A stretch of DNA of 64,000 nucleotides. Source: Strigamia acuminata. Taxonomy: Eukaryota > Arthropoda > Chilopoda > Geophilomorpha > Linotaeniidae. A program made the position numbers and the translations under genes. The notes under the pieces were generated by a model. That model did no database searches. It saw only the letters and a program-made list of their open reading frames with translations, and was not told where the DNA came from. Location of the stretch: assembly GCA_949358305.1 (NCBI GenBank), contig OX442315.1, forward strand, positions 1,798,001 to 1,862,000, given 5' to 3'. Numbering within the stretch: the first letter of the stretch is position 1; each line of letters starts with the position of its first letter. Of the stretch, positions 10,686 through 21,532 are shown one piece after another.

Positions 10686-10762
10686 TGAAATTTATTATTA
10701 GTTTTAAACTAAAACATAACAACAGTTCCAAACATTTCTGATAATCGCTCCTTTCATTGCAA

Positions 10763-11146
10763 ATGTCAAAAACATATCTTTTTATTATTCATGACGGTCC
10801 AGAAATGGAATCAAAACTACATCATTTAGGGGTTTTTTTAACCGTGGTGTATGGTGGTGTAATTACATCAACAAAGAGCAATTATCTAACATGGTGTTTA
10901 GAATGTAAAGATTCGCGTGCTTATATTAATCCTGAGATGATATATTCAAGCTTGGGTATCTTCTGTGACTTTATAAAATCTATCCATTTAGTTCAAGAAA
11001 ATCTAGAAATTGCTAAACTAGAAGAATTTGTAAGAATGGCAGATATATTTAAAACGAAAAAATCGGAAATGGCTATATATGTACAGAATATTATCCGAAT
11101 TTTCGAAAATATTCTGCTGATGTATACTGACAGTATGTCAAATTAA
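10763..11146 (+). CDS. Hypothetical protein, 127 aa
   Basis: Unrecognised. I start it at the first ATG (10763, MSKTYLFIIHDG). The peptide looks globular and mostly alpha-helical after a beta-like N-terminus, with Cys at about 50, 53 and 72. It is transcribed divergently from the RING gene, about 390 bp away. No signal peptide or membrane segment. Size and intact frame favour a real small gene; function unknown. Confidence 0.45.
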   Translation: MSKTYLFIIHDGPEMESKLHHLGVFLTVVYGGVITSTKSNYLTWCLECKDSRAYINPEMIYSSLGIFCDFIKSIHLVQENLEIAKLEEFVRMADIFKTKKSEMAIYVQNIIRIFENILLMYTDSMSN

Positions 11147-11405
11147 CTAGGTATTATTTGAGTTGATATTAGACTGAGAAAAACTTTAATCTTAATCAGT
11201 ATAAAAATTTTTATAAAAAAATTACAAATATCGTCTGTTCATCATTAATTTTAGAAAAATTTATTACATTTGTAAATGAATCAGAATCACACTTTGATAT
11301 AATTGCAGATACAATACAAAAATGTAATTACAAAACCGTATGCCACGGAACTAGAGGCATAAGGAGGTGGTTAAGAGTGGGAGAATGAGAATGGTTAGGT
11401 TAGCC

Positions 11406-11476
11406 AGCGCCATCTACTAACAAAATTGTCAACTAAAAGTCCCAAATTTGGCCCGAGAACAAAATGGACAAAATGG
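11406..11476 (-). repeat. Dispersed repeat, copy 1
   Basis: About 71 bp here is the reverse complement, with few mismatches, of 20502-20572. It includes CCATTTTGTCCATTTTGT, a CTCGGG.CAAATTTGGGACTT block and TAGTAGATGGCGC. It is a dispersed genomic repeat of unknown class. Confidence 0.75.
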
Positions 11477-11818
11477 CTCTGGTATTGGCATCGATGGAAT
11501 ATAAATGATTTTTTTAGCATGATAAGCTATTAGGAATGGTGGTTCTTATATTTATCTTTGTTTGCTGTACTTAATAATTATAATGAAGACAATCTAAATA
11601 AATGTTTTAAGTGTATAGGATAAGATGTTTCCTTGAACAATGTTTCATAAATGATTTGTGAATTACGTTTATTAGCTTGTTGATATTTCTGTCATTTCAA
11701 TAAACATGTGGGCAGCAAAGTTCAGAGTCAGTGACGACAGTTAAGAAAATAAATTGTAAAATTCTACAATACAAAAAAGTATTTATTTCTTATTTTTATC
11801 TTTGAGGAACGCAAATGG

Positions 11819-12132
11819 ACTGGCAACGCCATTGTCAGTCCACGTCAGAGGGTCCGGGAGCACTTCAGCACCACCGTTTGGCAACTTTTGTCTCTAGACA
11901 CACAAACTTAGTCAACGTGGTACATATAAATCGCTTAAAAACTCAACCACAGTTGATTTTGACTGCATCCCCTATCTAAAATGATTAAAAATCAACAGTG
12001 GTTGTGTTTTAAGCTATTTCTACGTAGCACATGTTGAAAAAATTTGGGTATCCAGATTCTAAAAAAAATTACCACAATGACGTCGGTGAACTCCCTGATC
12101 CCCTGACGTAGACTGACAATGGAGTTAGCAGT
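11819..12132. mobile_element. Fold-back MITE-like palindrome, 314 bp
   Basis: The two ends are inverted copies for about 45 bp (shared core CCATTGTCAGTC.ACGTCAG). The middle is a second nested inverted repeat: AACTCAACCACAGTTGATTTT against AAAATCAACAGTGGTTG, around a short loop near 11970-11990. The whole unit could fold into one long imperfect hairpin. No ORF. No clear target duplication was found, so the superfamily is undetermined. Confidence 0.7.
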
Positions 12133-12525
12133 GAATTTGTATTAATCCAAGCTTTTATGCGAACCATTTCCGAATACAAACCAAATCCCAGTTTTCCCAA
12201 CTTGATTAAAAAAAAATTTATCGTTTAGATAGAGAAATCAACTCTTTGCTATCTAAATAGTTTCATATTGAATTCTATTGTTTAAATGAATAAACAAAAT
12301 TGAGATTTTAAATATTGTTTAATTAAAATTCTGTACATAATTGGATTTGTATAATTGCTTGCCTGTTATCAACATCGGGTTGACAGGTTGATATAATTGC
12401 TTGACTGGTCGAATTGGACAAGTGCACGTGTGAGATCAAGGAGTTTTGCCAAACATCTTGGCCTGTTGAACGCTCAAACATTCGCTATATACCTGTATAA
12501 TTTAAACAGGAGTCTTTAAGCAGAC

Positions 12526-14547
12526 ATGGCTTTCGATTCACAACAGTACCAAAACCTTACGTTAACAACCACCAACAAAACGACATTTGAATCCCTCAAA
12601 CAACGAGTATTCTGTGCGGCTCGTGACGGAATATTCATCACCTTATCCGCCCTCCTGACGGGTAAACCCGATAATGAAATCACCCACATTCTAAACCACA
12701 TTACAAAGGAAGATAGACAAAAATGCTCGCCACTTTTAATTGCATCTCGAAACGGACACGAAAAAATAGTGAAATTTTTACTAATGAGATACAAGCCAAT
12801 AATCGACCAGGAAGGCACGGTTCTGATTAACAATTACATCACCAAACGTGCCAGTCCTCTATGGTGTGCCGTCAGAGGCAGTCACTTAAAGATAGTAAAA
12901 CTCTTGGTGAACAGTGGGGCCAACATCAACCACCAAACTCAAAGAAGATCTACCCCGTTGCGTGCTGCCTGTTCTGACGACATGTTGGACATTGTAAAAT
13001 ATCTAATTGAACATGGTTCAAACATCGATTTAACCGGCCATTGCAACACTACCTGTTTAATGAAAGCCGCTTTCAAAGGTCACAAACGCATCGCGCACTA
13101 CCTCCTGGAGAGAGGTGCTAATCCAGACGTCAAATCGCGCAGCGGTGCGACTGCATTGCACATTGCAGCAGAGTTCGGCCATACGGAAATAGTAGCACAC
13201 CTGCTGATACGAGGTGCAGTAATGCTGCAAGATAATTACGGGATGACGCCGTTGATATCCGCTGCAGCGTGTACTCAAGCGGACGTGGTGGAGTTTATTG
13301 TATCTTGGTGCGGTGTATCGCGAGCGCAGAAAATAGAAGCTTATGAATTACTGGGAGCTTCTTTCGCTAACAACAATGAGTACAATAATCTGCCCAAGGC
13401 GTACATGTTCTTACATCGTAGCATGAAACTTCGATTTGATCCGAGTGAGACACCAGTGCTGAAGTCAGTGTATCCTTGTGTGGAAGCGTACGAGAACCAC
13501 ATGGAATCCCGAACGATGACAGAGCTAGAGTCGATAGGGACGAACGTTAACAATTTACAAATGGAATGTCTGGTGATTCGAGAGAGGATCCTTGGTTCGC
13601 ACAATCCCGACGTTCCTGAATCAGTTATTTTTTGTGGAGCAGAGTTTTTAGAATATGGTAACTTTGATCGATGTATTCAACTCTGGATGCATGCCCTTCG
13701 ACTGCGTCATAACATCCATCTGTCGGCTGTCAAGGACTTGCGGCGACTTGTAGATGTCTTTTGTCACGCAACACATGCCGGTGTAGACCTGGCGTTTGAG
13801 ATCTTGAGCGAAGTGCTTAGAATGGGTATATTGGAGCTGGAACGCAACAAGGCAAAGCTCCTTACCATTAGCAAGAGCAAAAAAAAGTTGTTGAGATATG
13901 AAATGGACGAAAATATTCTAACGATTGTTTATTTACTGGTCTTAATAACAAAATTTATAATGAAGATGACGAAACGAGAAGAAATGTTCACTACTATTTA
14001 TACACAGAAGCAAGAAGAAATGCTAACTGATATTTATAGACTTGTTTACAAGCTAAATTCTCTCCACTTGAGGACAAAAGATCATAAGTATTCATTACTC
14101 CATCTCGCCGTACATCCAGACATAGTCGTGGAATGCTTTTATATGAATAACATTTGCAGTCTCCCCTGTATATTCACAGCCAAACTACTGATTAAATGCG
14201 GTGCTGATGTAAACGTCTTCGATTATGAGGGGAATAGTCCACTCCATTTAATTGTCATTTATCAAAAACCAAGCAACGACTCTTCCATAGTTCATTCTTT
14301 ACTTATGGAATTAATTAGAAGTGGAGTGCACATGGACGCTGTGAATTATAATGGCCAGACATCATTCGAAGCTGCAGCTGATTATGGCACCAAGATTATA
14401 TTAAACATTAATTCCAAATTAAGACTCAAATGCATCGCAGCTAAAATAATATGTCAGTATAATATATTATATCGTGGTCAAGTACCGGCAACTTTAGAAA
14501 AATTCATTGAACTGCACGGAGTTTCTAGAATGGTGAGCTCCGAGTGA
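12526..14547 (+). CDS. fem1: FEM1-like ankyrin protein, CUL2 ligase substrate receptor
   Basis: 673 aa in one exon. FEM1 proteins are substrate receptors of cullin-2 ubiquitin ligases recognising C-terminal degrons. The order matches the family: an N-terminal helical segment (VFCAARDGIF, about 28-38), about seven ankyrin repeats (about residues 65-255; typical phrases TPLRAAC, TALHIAAEFGHTEIV, YGMTPLISAA), then the FEM1-specific TPR-like block with QKIEAYELLGASFAN (about 268-282) and ECLVIRERILGSHNPDVP (about 347-364). C-terminal ankyrin repeats lie at about 515-620. Conservation is clear but diverged from FEM1A/B/C. Family members usually have introns; the absence of any here suggests a retrocopy, a lineage-specific expansion or capture by a mobile or viral element. 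A TATA-like CTATATACC lies about 40 bp upstream of the ATG. Confidence 0.85.
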   Translation: MAFDSQQYQNLTLTTTNKTTFESLKQRVFCAARDGIFITLSALLTGKPDNEITHILNHITKEDRQKCSPLLIASRNGHEKIVKFLLMRYKPIIDQEGTVLINNYITKRASPLWCAVRGSHLKIVKLLVNSGANINHQTQRRSTPLRAACSDDMLDIVKYLIEHGSNIDLTGHCNTTCLMKAAFKGHKRIAHYLLERGANPDVKSRSGATALHIAAEFGHTEIVAHLLIRGAVMLQDNYGMTPLISAAACTQADVVEFIVSWCGVSRAQKIEAYELLGASFANNNEYNNLPKAYMFLHRSMKLRFDPSETPVLKSVYPCVEAYENHMESRTMTELESIGTNVNNLQMECLVIRERILGSHNPDVPESVIFCGAEFLEYGNFDRCIQLWMHALRLRHNIHLSAVKDLRRLVDVFCHATHAGVDLAFEILSEVLRMGILELERNKAKLLTISKSKKKLLRYEMDENILTIVYLLVLITKFIMKMTKREEMFTTIYTQKQEEMLTDIYRLVYKLNSLHLRTKDHKYSLLHLAVHPDIVVECFYMNNICSLPCIFTAKLLIKCGADVNVFDYEGNSPLHLIVIYQKPSNDSSIVHSLLMELIRSGVHMDAVNYNGQTSFEAAADYGTKIILNINSKLRLKCIAAKIICQYNILYRGQVPATLEKFIELHGVSRMVSSE

Positions 14548-15025
14548 TTACATTTTTGTACATGTTATTAAATATTGACTATTAAATGTAAGATTTTCAA
14601 CCATTGTCCAAGTGTATCCTAATGTTGATGTGATTACATGTCTGATTATCATTATCCATGGCTGTATAAATGCATTTGCGTTGCGGTACAGTAATGTATA
14701 TTGCCCATTGCATTTGTGAATATATCGATGCTGTCCCATATGTGTTTTTATAGTTTCTGTAACGATTTATCCTTTGTTATATTTAATTCTGTCATCAAGC
14801 AAATGACTTATTGTACAATGCAATGATTTGTTCTATATTATTTCTGATAAACTTCTTGCCACGAATAACAGTAAAGGCAGCCATTTTTTTTTAATATTGA
14901 ATTACCTGGTTTGTTTCAATATTTTCAGTGATTTCTTTTTTATATTTTCCATTTAATAAAGCCAATAATTGTTTTTGCTTCAAATATTATTTTTATTTTC
15001 GATTTAATACAACAAACAATTGTTT

Positions 15026-15795
15026 TCATATTTTCTGCAGTAAGGGTGAATTTAAAAGTTTTGATAACAGCGCAACTAATGCCTGACTAGCCTCAGTTAA
15101 TCTTTTTCGTTCGTCAGCTTCCGCCGCCCATTTTTCCCGCTCAAAATTGAATCTATCACGGTCCAATTTAATCTGCTCCTGTTGTAGGGCCAAAGTTTGC
15201 TGCTGCAAACCACACTCACGCATGGAATTCTGTGACAAGTACTGCCAAACTGAATCCTGCTTTGGTCTCAGTTCCTTCTTTTTGTTGCAGACTTCGTCAC
15301 TAATCTGGAAAGCTGTGGACTTGCACTGGAAAGCTGTGGACTTGCACTGATAGGTTGTGAATTCGCACTGCCACTGCTGCCTGGTCTCGGAATGTCTTCA
15401 GTTTCAGCATTGATTTCATTTTTTTCAGATTCCGTTCCATTATTATTTTTATTTTTATTAGTAACATCTGGTGCATGTTTTCTAGCAGCTAAACGTCCCA
15501 ATGCTGCTTCACGAATGGTTTTTGCCAGCTCAAGCTCAGTGTTTAGTTCATTTTTTTTAGCAGCTAGACGTCCCAATGCTGCTTCACGAATGGTTTTTGC
15601 CAGCTCAAGCTCAGTGTTTAGTGCATTTTTTTTAGCACCTAGACGTCCCAGTGCTGCTTCACGAATAACATCTGCCAGCTCAAGCTCAGTGTTCTTTTGA
15701 GCAAGTGTGGGTGTTTTCTGTCTATTTAAGTTCAGTGAATTTTCCAAACTGGCAAGTTCACTGTTATTGCCCCAGACTGTCGTCCATTTTTCCAT
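15026..15795 (-). pseudogene. Frameshifted coiled-coil protein with 25-aa repeats
   Basis: Two overlapping minus-strand frames form one gene. ATG at 15795 starts MEKWTTVWGNN, followed by three tandem 25-residue units (75-bp DNA repeat, 15484-15700) around ELELAKTIREAALGRL. A Ser/Pro tract with a 7-residue duplication (SASPQLS) follows. The frame stops at 15268, while the next frame is clearly coding from about 15300 to 15026 (WQYLSQNSMRE, then a charged coiled coil with DRDRFNFEREKWAAEADE). A single indel near 15290 would restore continuity. Such Glu/Arg-rich coiled-coil tails resemble accessory proteins of DNA transposons, but no DNA-binding domain was confirmed. It could also be a sequencing error in an active gene. 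Confidence 0.45.
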
Positions 15796-16353
15796 TTCTT
15801 TGCCACACTCACTCCTTAATCGAAATAGCTATTTGAATAAATAAAACAGATGCTTGCATCCTTTTTATCCATGTGCACATTTCGAAATTGCTTTTAAAAT
15901 TAAAAAAAAAACAGATGTTTGCATTTGTTTTATCAATGTGCGCATTTTGAAATTGTTTTAAAAACTAAAAAAACAGATGATGTTTGAATCTGTTTTATCC
16001 ATGTACACACACATATATATATTTATTTATTTATTTATTTAAAAGCAATTTCAAAATGTGCACTTAAATAAAGCAGATGTAAACATTAAAAAGCACTTTC
16101 TCATATAATTTTTACAATTTATTTCAATTTATTTATTTGAAAACTGTAAGCTTGATTCATAATTTCTGCATTTTATTTAAAATGTAAACAATTTTAAATG
16201 CACAGAATAAGGTTTAACATAAAGAGAAATTGAGTTATTGCGTATACGTGAAAGTGACACAGTTGAGAGTGATGAAATGAAAACTACATGACAGGGAACA
16301 AGAGATGGTAGATAGACAAAATCTGATCACAAATTGGAGAAGGAACATTCACG

Positions 16354-16836
16354 ATGTTTGTTTCAATGATCTTGGAGTTCTTGTTGTCACTGTTGAATTT
16401 GTGTGTGCAGTTTGTTATGAGACTGCAAGCGTTGCAAGAGGAAGAAGATGAGAGAGGGTTGTGGGGTAGACCCAGAAAGGAACCACTAAGTCAAAGAGAG
16501 ACAATAATGGACCACAGACACGATGAAAGAAACATAGAAGAAGGGTCAGTTCACTCGGGAATATTAATGCCACGGAATGTTTGGGCGATGCGGGAAGGAC
16601 GAAGTTGGTCAATAAGAAGAGGATGAGCCATCAGAAGACAGCGCCTAAGAGCTATTGGAGAGGTGGAACAAATGTTCAGAAGAGAGACCTTTGCAGAACA
16701 ACGGAGGCTGCAGGAATATCGAGAGAAAGAGGAGGAAGCACGATTTGCGGATCAGGAAGAAGAGGCTGAAGTAGCTCAAGCTGCATACGAAAATGACTTA
16801 GAGGAAGTCGTGGATGATGGGTGGGGACCACCATAG
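16354..16836 (+). pseudogene. Charged helical ORF with one in-frame TGA
   Basis: An ATG at 16354 opens a frame that is hydrophobic for its first 23 residues (possible signal anchor), then strongly charged. It meets TGA at 16624-16626 and continues in the same frame without further stops to TAG at 16834-16836. The downstream part is plainly coding-like (EQMFRRETFAEQRRLQEYRE, then an acidic tail ending DDGWGPP). The total is 160 residues if the TGA is ignored. Most likely a recently dead gene or a consensus error; selenocysteine or readthrough cannot be claimed without more evidence. Family unknown; the Glu/Arg helix resembles transposon accessory proteins. Confidence 0.4.
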
Positions 16837-19800
16837 AGAACGCGGTGTTTCATTTTTGTGTGGGTTTAATCGTTGTATTAATCTTTATAATATAGCTTAT
16901 TGTGTATCAATCTTGTTTATTTTTATTTTTATAATTATTATTGTTATGTTAAAGGAGATTAATTCCTGTCATTTGAATAGCGTTTAGTTATAGCGTAGTC
17001 AAATGTGTCATGTGTGTGTGTGTCATTTGTGTGTGTGTCATTTGATTATACTACTTTACATTTTTAATTAAAATATTATTTTGTATCAGTTGCTGTATAA
17101 AAGTTCAAAACACAATTTGTACCCACAGGACCAAATTTATTTTGACTTGGTTTTTTTCAATTTTCTGTATTTTAGATTTTTTTAAGTTTTCTTTATACAT
17201 TTTTCATTTACAAAAAAATGTATTATACTTGCAAAACAATAAGACATTATAAAAAGTATGAAAGATAATTTAATTAACCTGTATTTTATTACAATCAAAT
17301 GTAGTAAACGTTACAGTAGATGAGAATTTCTACAAATCAAAGTTTTTGGTTGTCTCTTCACTCAATGTATCGTATAGAGTTCAACATTAGATGAGGTTTA
17401 CAAATTATTTTTTATCAAAACTATTCATTTAGGTAAGGTTTCCGTTTGTCTTTTCACTCAATGTATTGTAAACAGTTCAATATTTGGTTGGTTGGAGTGT
17501 GGTCAATTACTAGTATTGGTTGTATTACCGAGAAATTATTTAATATTAATTTCAAATAAGTTATTGACTGTTCTATTTATTTACCTTAGTTGTCAAGTCC
17601 ATTTTTCCTTTCCTGCGTCGTTTTCAGTCTCCCTTCTTATTGTATTTTGGACCAGCTATGTAATACTACAGAATCCTTCATCCATAGTTATTGTAATTTA
17701 TGATAGTTAAGGTCTTTTATCGTTCATAAATTTCTAAAAACAACATTTGTTATTTTTGTAGGCCCCATTCACCCCGTAACGTAAATGTTTAAATCTTAAT
17801 TCTAGATGTACTTCCACCTGTTCTCCCAAATTAATTCATGTCTACAACTGCAATGAGAGTTAATTTTACAAATTAATAAAAAGAAATCGCTTTTATTTAT
17901 TTATTTACAATATACAATACAGAGATCACACCCATAAAACGGGAAAAATCATCACTAGGTTAGAACATAAACAAGACAATTAAAAACAACAACCGAGAGC
18001 TGGAGAAATTGGTAATTAGCATCCTGAGCTCAGTACTGTGATTTCTTCCTGCCAACAATGGTACTGTTCCAGGGTACAGTTCCAGTACTCCTTATTGTGG
18101 AGTGAGCGAATGTTCCTTTCTTGTTTGAATTTTCATTTTTTTGATTACGCCATCTGTTTAAGTTATGTGGTTTTGTGTGTATTAACAATTAAAATGTATT
18201 TTCTCTTCATATAATTCATTAAAATTTTTTATTTGGTCAAATTGTGAAATACAAATATTGTGTAAAAATGACTGATTATGGTTAGATGCATAACTCATGC
18301 ATTGTAGAAGTAAAGGTTACAGGGAAGTGAAGGTGCCTGCAGTGGGAGATGCACTTTGAGAATGAGCAGTCATCGGTCGTAAATTGTCGGAAAGTTGTTC
18401 CACAAGGAGGTACAGCTATATGGGAACGAATTGATCAGGAATTTAGTGGCATCAAAAAAAAAATTTGGGCATAGATTAACTTCTTACTGACATTGAAAAA
18501 CTATTGTAGAAAATCGTGGCCTGAAATTAATATAGAATCTCCAAAGCCGTGATCCAGTGTGATGATCCGATTTCGGCGTTTGATGTTCCCAAGAGTTCTA
18601 TTGCAATTGAACACTGGTTCACCTCGAGTCGAATGTGTTGGAAAATGTTGAATTTATGTTGAATTTTTTTTAACAGAGTTTTTCGCAATTCGCTTTGGTT
18701 TATTTCTTTGGAATTGCTTAGTTATGCACTGGAAAGATAAAGAAATGTCCCTAAATTAAATAATATATACACAGACACCGGTAAAATAGTTGTTGTCCAA
18801 AACCTTGCTTCATCCTTTTTCTTTGGGAGATTTATACAACTTTGCGTTTTCTGCATTTATAAAGGCATTATCTGTGCCAACAAATATGAAAATGTGAGAT
18901 GAATGCTGATATTTTCATGAAACCACCATTGGCAGAAACCTGAAGATGCGATTTTTTTATATTGACAAAATCACAACTTAGGTTTGCCTATGGTAGTAAA
19001 GGTTATATTTCCCATGAGCAACTCCAGGATACACTGTATAAGTAACACTCATCGGCAAATTTTGTCCTATTAATGGCCGAGTTCCGATATTTCTTTAGTT
19101 TTATACACGATGGTGGAAATCTCGCTGAAGTTATATCCATTGTGTTCGAATCAAGGAAACCAATGGAACTATGACGAGGTCCCAATGGGATTGCAATGCA
19201 ATTTCAGCTTAAAGCTGTGGTCATTTTAATGTGTTGTAGGGACCTACAAATGGTGTTAAGAGAAGAGTTTCTAAAAGTTTGATAGTTGTGCAGAAAAGTA
19301 TTTTAAGTTTAAACTGTGTATTATACGATTTGGAACTTGACACAAAAACACAAGCTAAACGACAGGTTTAGTTTACCACCAGACCAAAATTTCAGGATAA
19401 ATTTGAGACATCACTGGCAAATAATTCTACCTCCGACGACGTTACCCGGTTTCTTTCCGGACGTGTTGAACTCTGTTGAAGAATCAAATTGAGAAGGCAT
19501 GTGATAGTAAACTTTAACTAACTGATCAAATGCAATCTCAATCTGATTCTTTGATTATAAAAAGCCAGATAATCCGCTGCAGCTGAATTTCGAACATGAC
19601 CTAATCTTAAAACTACCGTAGCCTTTATTTTCATATTGAATGGCATGCGTAATATTGGTAAATATATCCCAGATTTAACAATGGTTTACTAAGGTGGCCT
19701 TAAACTTCAAAGACTTTGTTAGGAAAAAATCTTTTATGTACCGGTATATTTGTTATATTTTTCATTTAATCAACAAATTGTAGTTGTGATTAGCTTATTA

Positions 19801-20039
19801 GTAGAACATAATTTATCATTTACTCACATTACGGAAGGTGGAAGCCTTACCTGAAAGTGTACATGTCACCATAGATCTAATCATTGTTGGACTGAGCACT
19901 GCAAGTGGCTTATTGTTTGTAGGATGAGGAGACCATGTTGCGATGAAGTGAAAAGCTTTATATGCGTGCACTCCAACTTCCTGTTTCGCATTTTATTTCA
20001 CCGAATTTCATTTATTTTTTTTATTCCTTAGACAATTCA
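16837..20039. other. Gene-free AT-rich region
   Basis: No supported coding frame longer than about 70 codons. Contains TGTGTG patches near 17010-17040 and scattered AATAAA signals. Nothing else with clear structure was seen in these 3.2 kb. Confidence 0.5.
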
Positions 20040-20449
20040 AATTATTTGCAAATCCAGCTATTATTTTGAATGAAACCAATTGCAAATTCAGTTATTATTA
20101 ATAAAATCAATAATTGCAAATTCAGTTATTATTAATAAAATCAATAATTGCAAATTCAGTTATTATTAATAAAATTAATAATTGCAAATTCAATTATTTG
20201 GAAAGAAACTAATTGCAAATTCAATTATTTGGAAAGAAACTAATTGCAAATTCAATTATTTGGAAAGACACTAATTGCAAATTCAATTATTTGGAAAGAA
20301 ACTAATTGCAAATTTAATTATTTGGAAAGAAACTAATTGCAAATTTAATTATTTGGAAAGAAATTAATTGCAAATTCAATTATTTGGAAAGAAATTAATT
20401 GCAAATTTAATTATTTGGAAAAAAACTAATTGCAAATTCAATTATTTGG
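20040..20449. repeat. 31-34-bp minisatellite, block 1
   Basis: Head-to-tail units built on AATTGCAAATTCAATTATTTGG followed by a GAAA linker, period 31. The first few units are a 34-bp variant containing TATTATTAATAAAATC. The array breaks off abruptly at 20449 where unrelated sequence, including a dispersed repeat, begins. Confidence 0.9.
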
Positions 20450-20501
20450 GCCGATCCTAATGAAATTTGACCATCTGGTCAAACCCGTAACCAAACGACC
20501 A

Positions 20502-20572
20502 CCATTTTGTCCATTTTGTCCTCGGGTCAAATTTGGGACTTTCAGTTGCCAATTTTGATAGTAGATGGCGCC
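20502..20572 (+). repeat. Dispersed repeat, copy 2
   Basis: Inverted copy of 11406-11476, sitting inside the minisatellite between its two blocks. This suggests a later insertion of about 160 bp (about 20450-20610). Confidence 0.75.
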
Positions 20573-20610
20573 GACACGTGCCAATACAAAGCTCTTGCCT
20601 GAGGGCATGA

Positions 20611-20830
20611 CAAGAAACTAATTGCAAATTCAGTTATATTAATAAAATTAATAATTCCAAATTCAATTATTTGGAAAGAAACCAATTGCAAATTCAATTC
20701 TTATGAATGAAATTAATTGCAAATTTATTTATCTTGAATGAAATCAATTGCAAATTCAGTTCTTATGAATGAAATCAATTGCAAATTTATTTATCTTGAA
20801 TGAAATCAGTTGCACATTCAATAGCTTCAA
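20611..20830. repeat. 31-bp minisatellite, block 2
   Basis: Same unit family as block 1, now with GAATGAAAT linkers and more divergence. It continues the array after the interruption. Confidence 0.85.
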
Positions 20831-21001
20831 CTTAAATAAATTATTTTTTTTAAAAAACCTTCAATAAACTCATCGTAAATACCAATGCTACGACTGTTTT
20901 ATCCATTTTCTACTGTAGATTCACAACTACATGAACCAAGTAAGCATCCCAAAAGCATTTATCCAAATATTTTCAACGTATAGTTTCCAGAATTCTAGAA
21001 A

Positions 21002-21332
21002 ATGTCGTCAACATCACAAAAACATCGAAATTTCGTGGCTGAACCAATGGGCGAAAAAAAAGTGACAGATCTAGCCGGCATCGGCGAAGTGTTAGGCGGA
21101 CGGTTGGAAGCCAAGGGATTCGATAAGGTCGGGTTTATATTGTGTTTAACGTGTTCTTTTTACTGATTTTTGTTTGTCATTTTAGGCTTACGTTGTGTTG
21201 GGTCACTATTTAGTATTGAAAAGAAATAAGGAACGTTTTGTTACTTGGTTGAAGGTCACTTCCGGAGCGAATGCAGGACAGGCTGGAAAATGTTATCAAT
21301 GTCTTACTGATTGGTGTGATGCGTTTCTTTAA
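21002..21332 (+). CDS. banf1: Barrier-to-autointegration factor (BAF) paralogue, two exons
   Basis: Small dimeric DNA-bridging protein of the nuclear envelope and chromatin. In animals it binds dsDNA and LEM-domain proteins and restricts foreign cytoplasmic DNA. Exon 1 is 21002-21127 (42 codons, ending GFDK), the intron is 58 bp with GTCGGG donor and TTTTAG acceptor, and exon 2 is 21186-21332. The product is 90 aa; family length is 89-90. Diagnostic blocks are present: [15 protein letters not shown], the helix-hairpin-helix [24 protein letters not shown] and the C-terminal [10 protein letters not shown]. The region [20 protein letters not shown] departs from the usually near-invariant family sequence. 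This is therefore likely a paralogue or captured copy rather than the single conserved host gene. It lies 200 bp upstream of thymidine kinase on the same strand. Confidence 0.93.
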
Positions 21333-21532
21333 TTTTTGTGGGTTTAAAATCAATATTATTATAATTTGAAAGTTTTAGTACATTTTAATTAAATTTTGAC
21401 TGATACCTTTACACTGATCAACTTTAGTAAAGATTTTATTTTATTTTAATAATTCATTATTTTGTTTTATATTTTATACATTTTTTCTTTTTGTTATAAC
21501 AAATGTGTTTTTATCCAGTGTTATCTAGCAAG

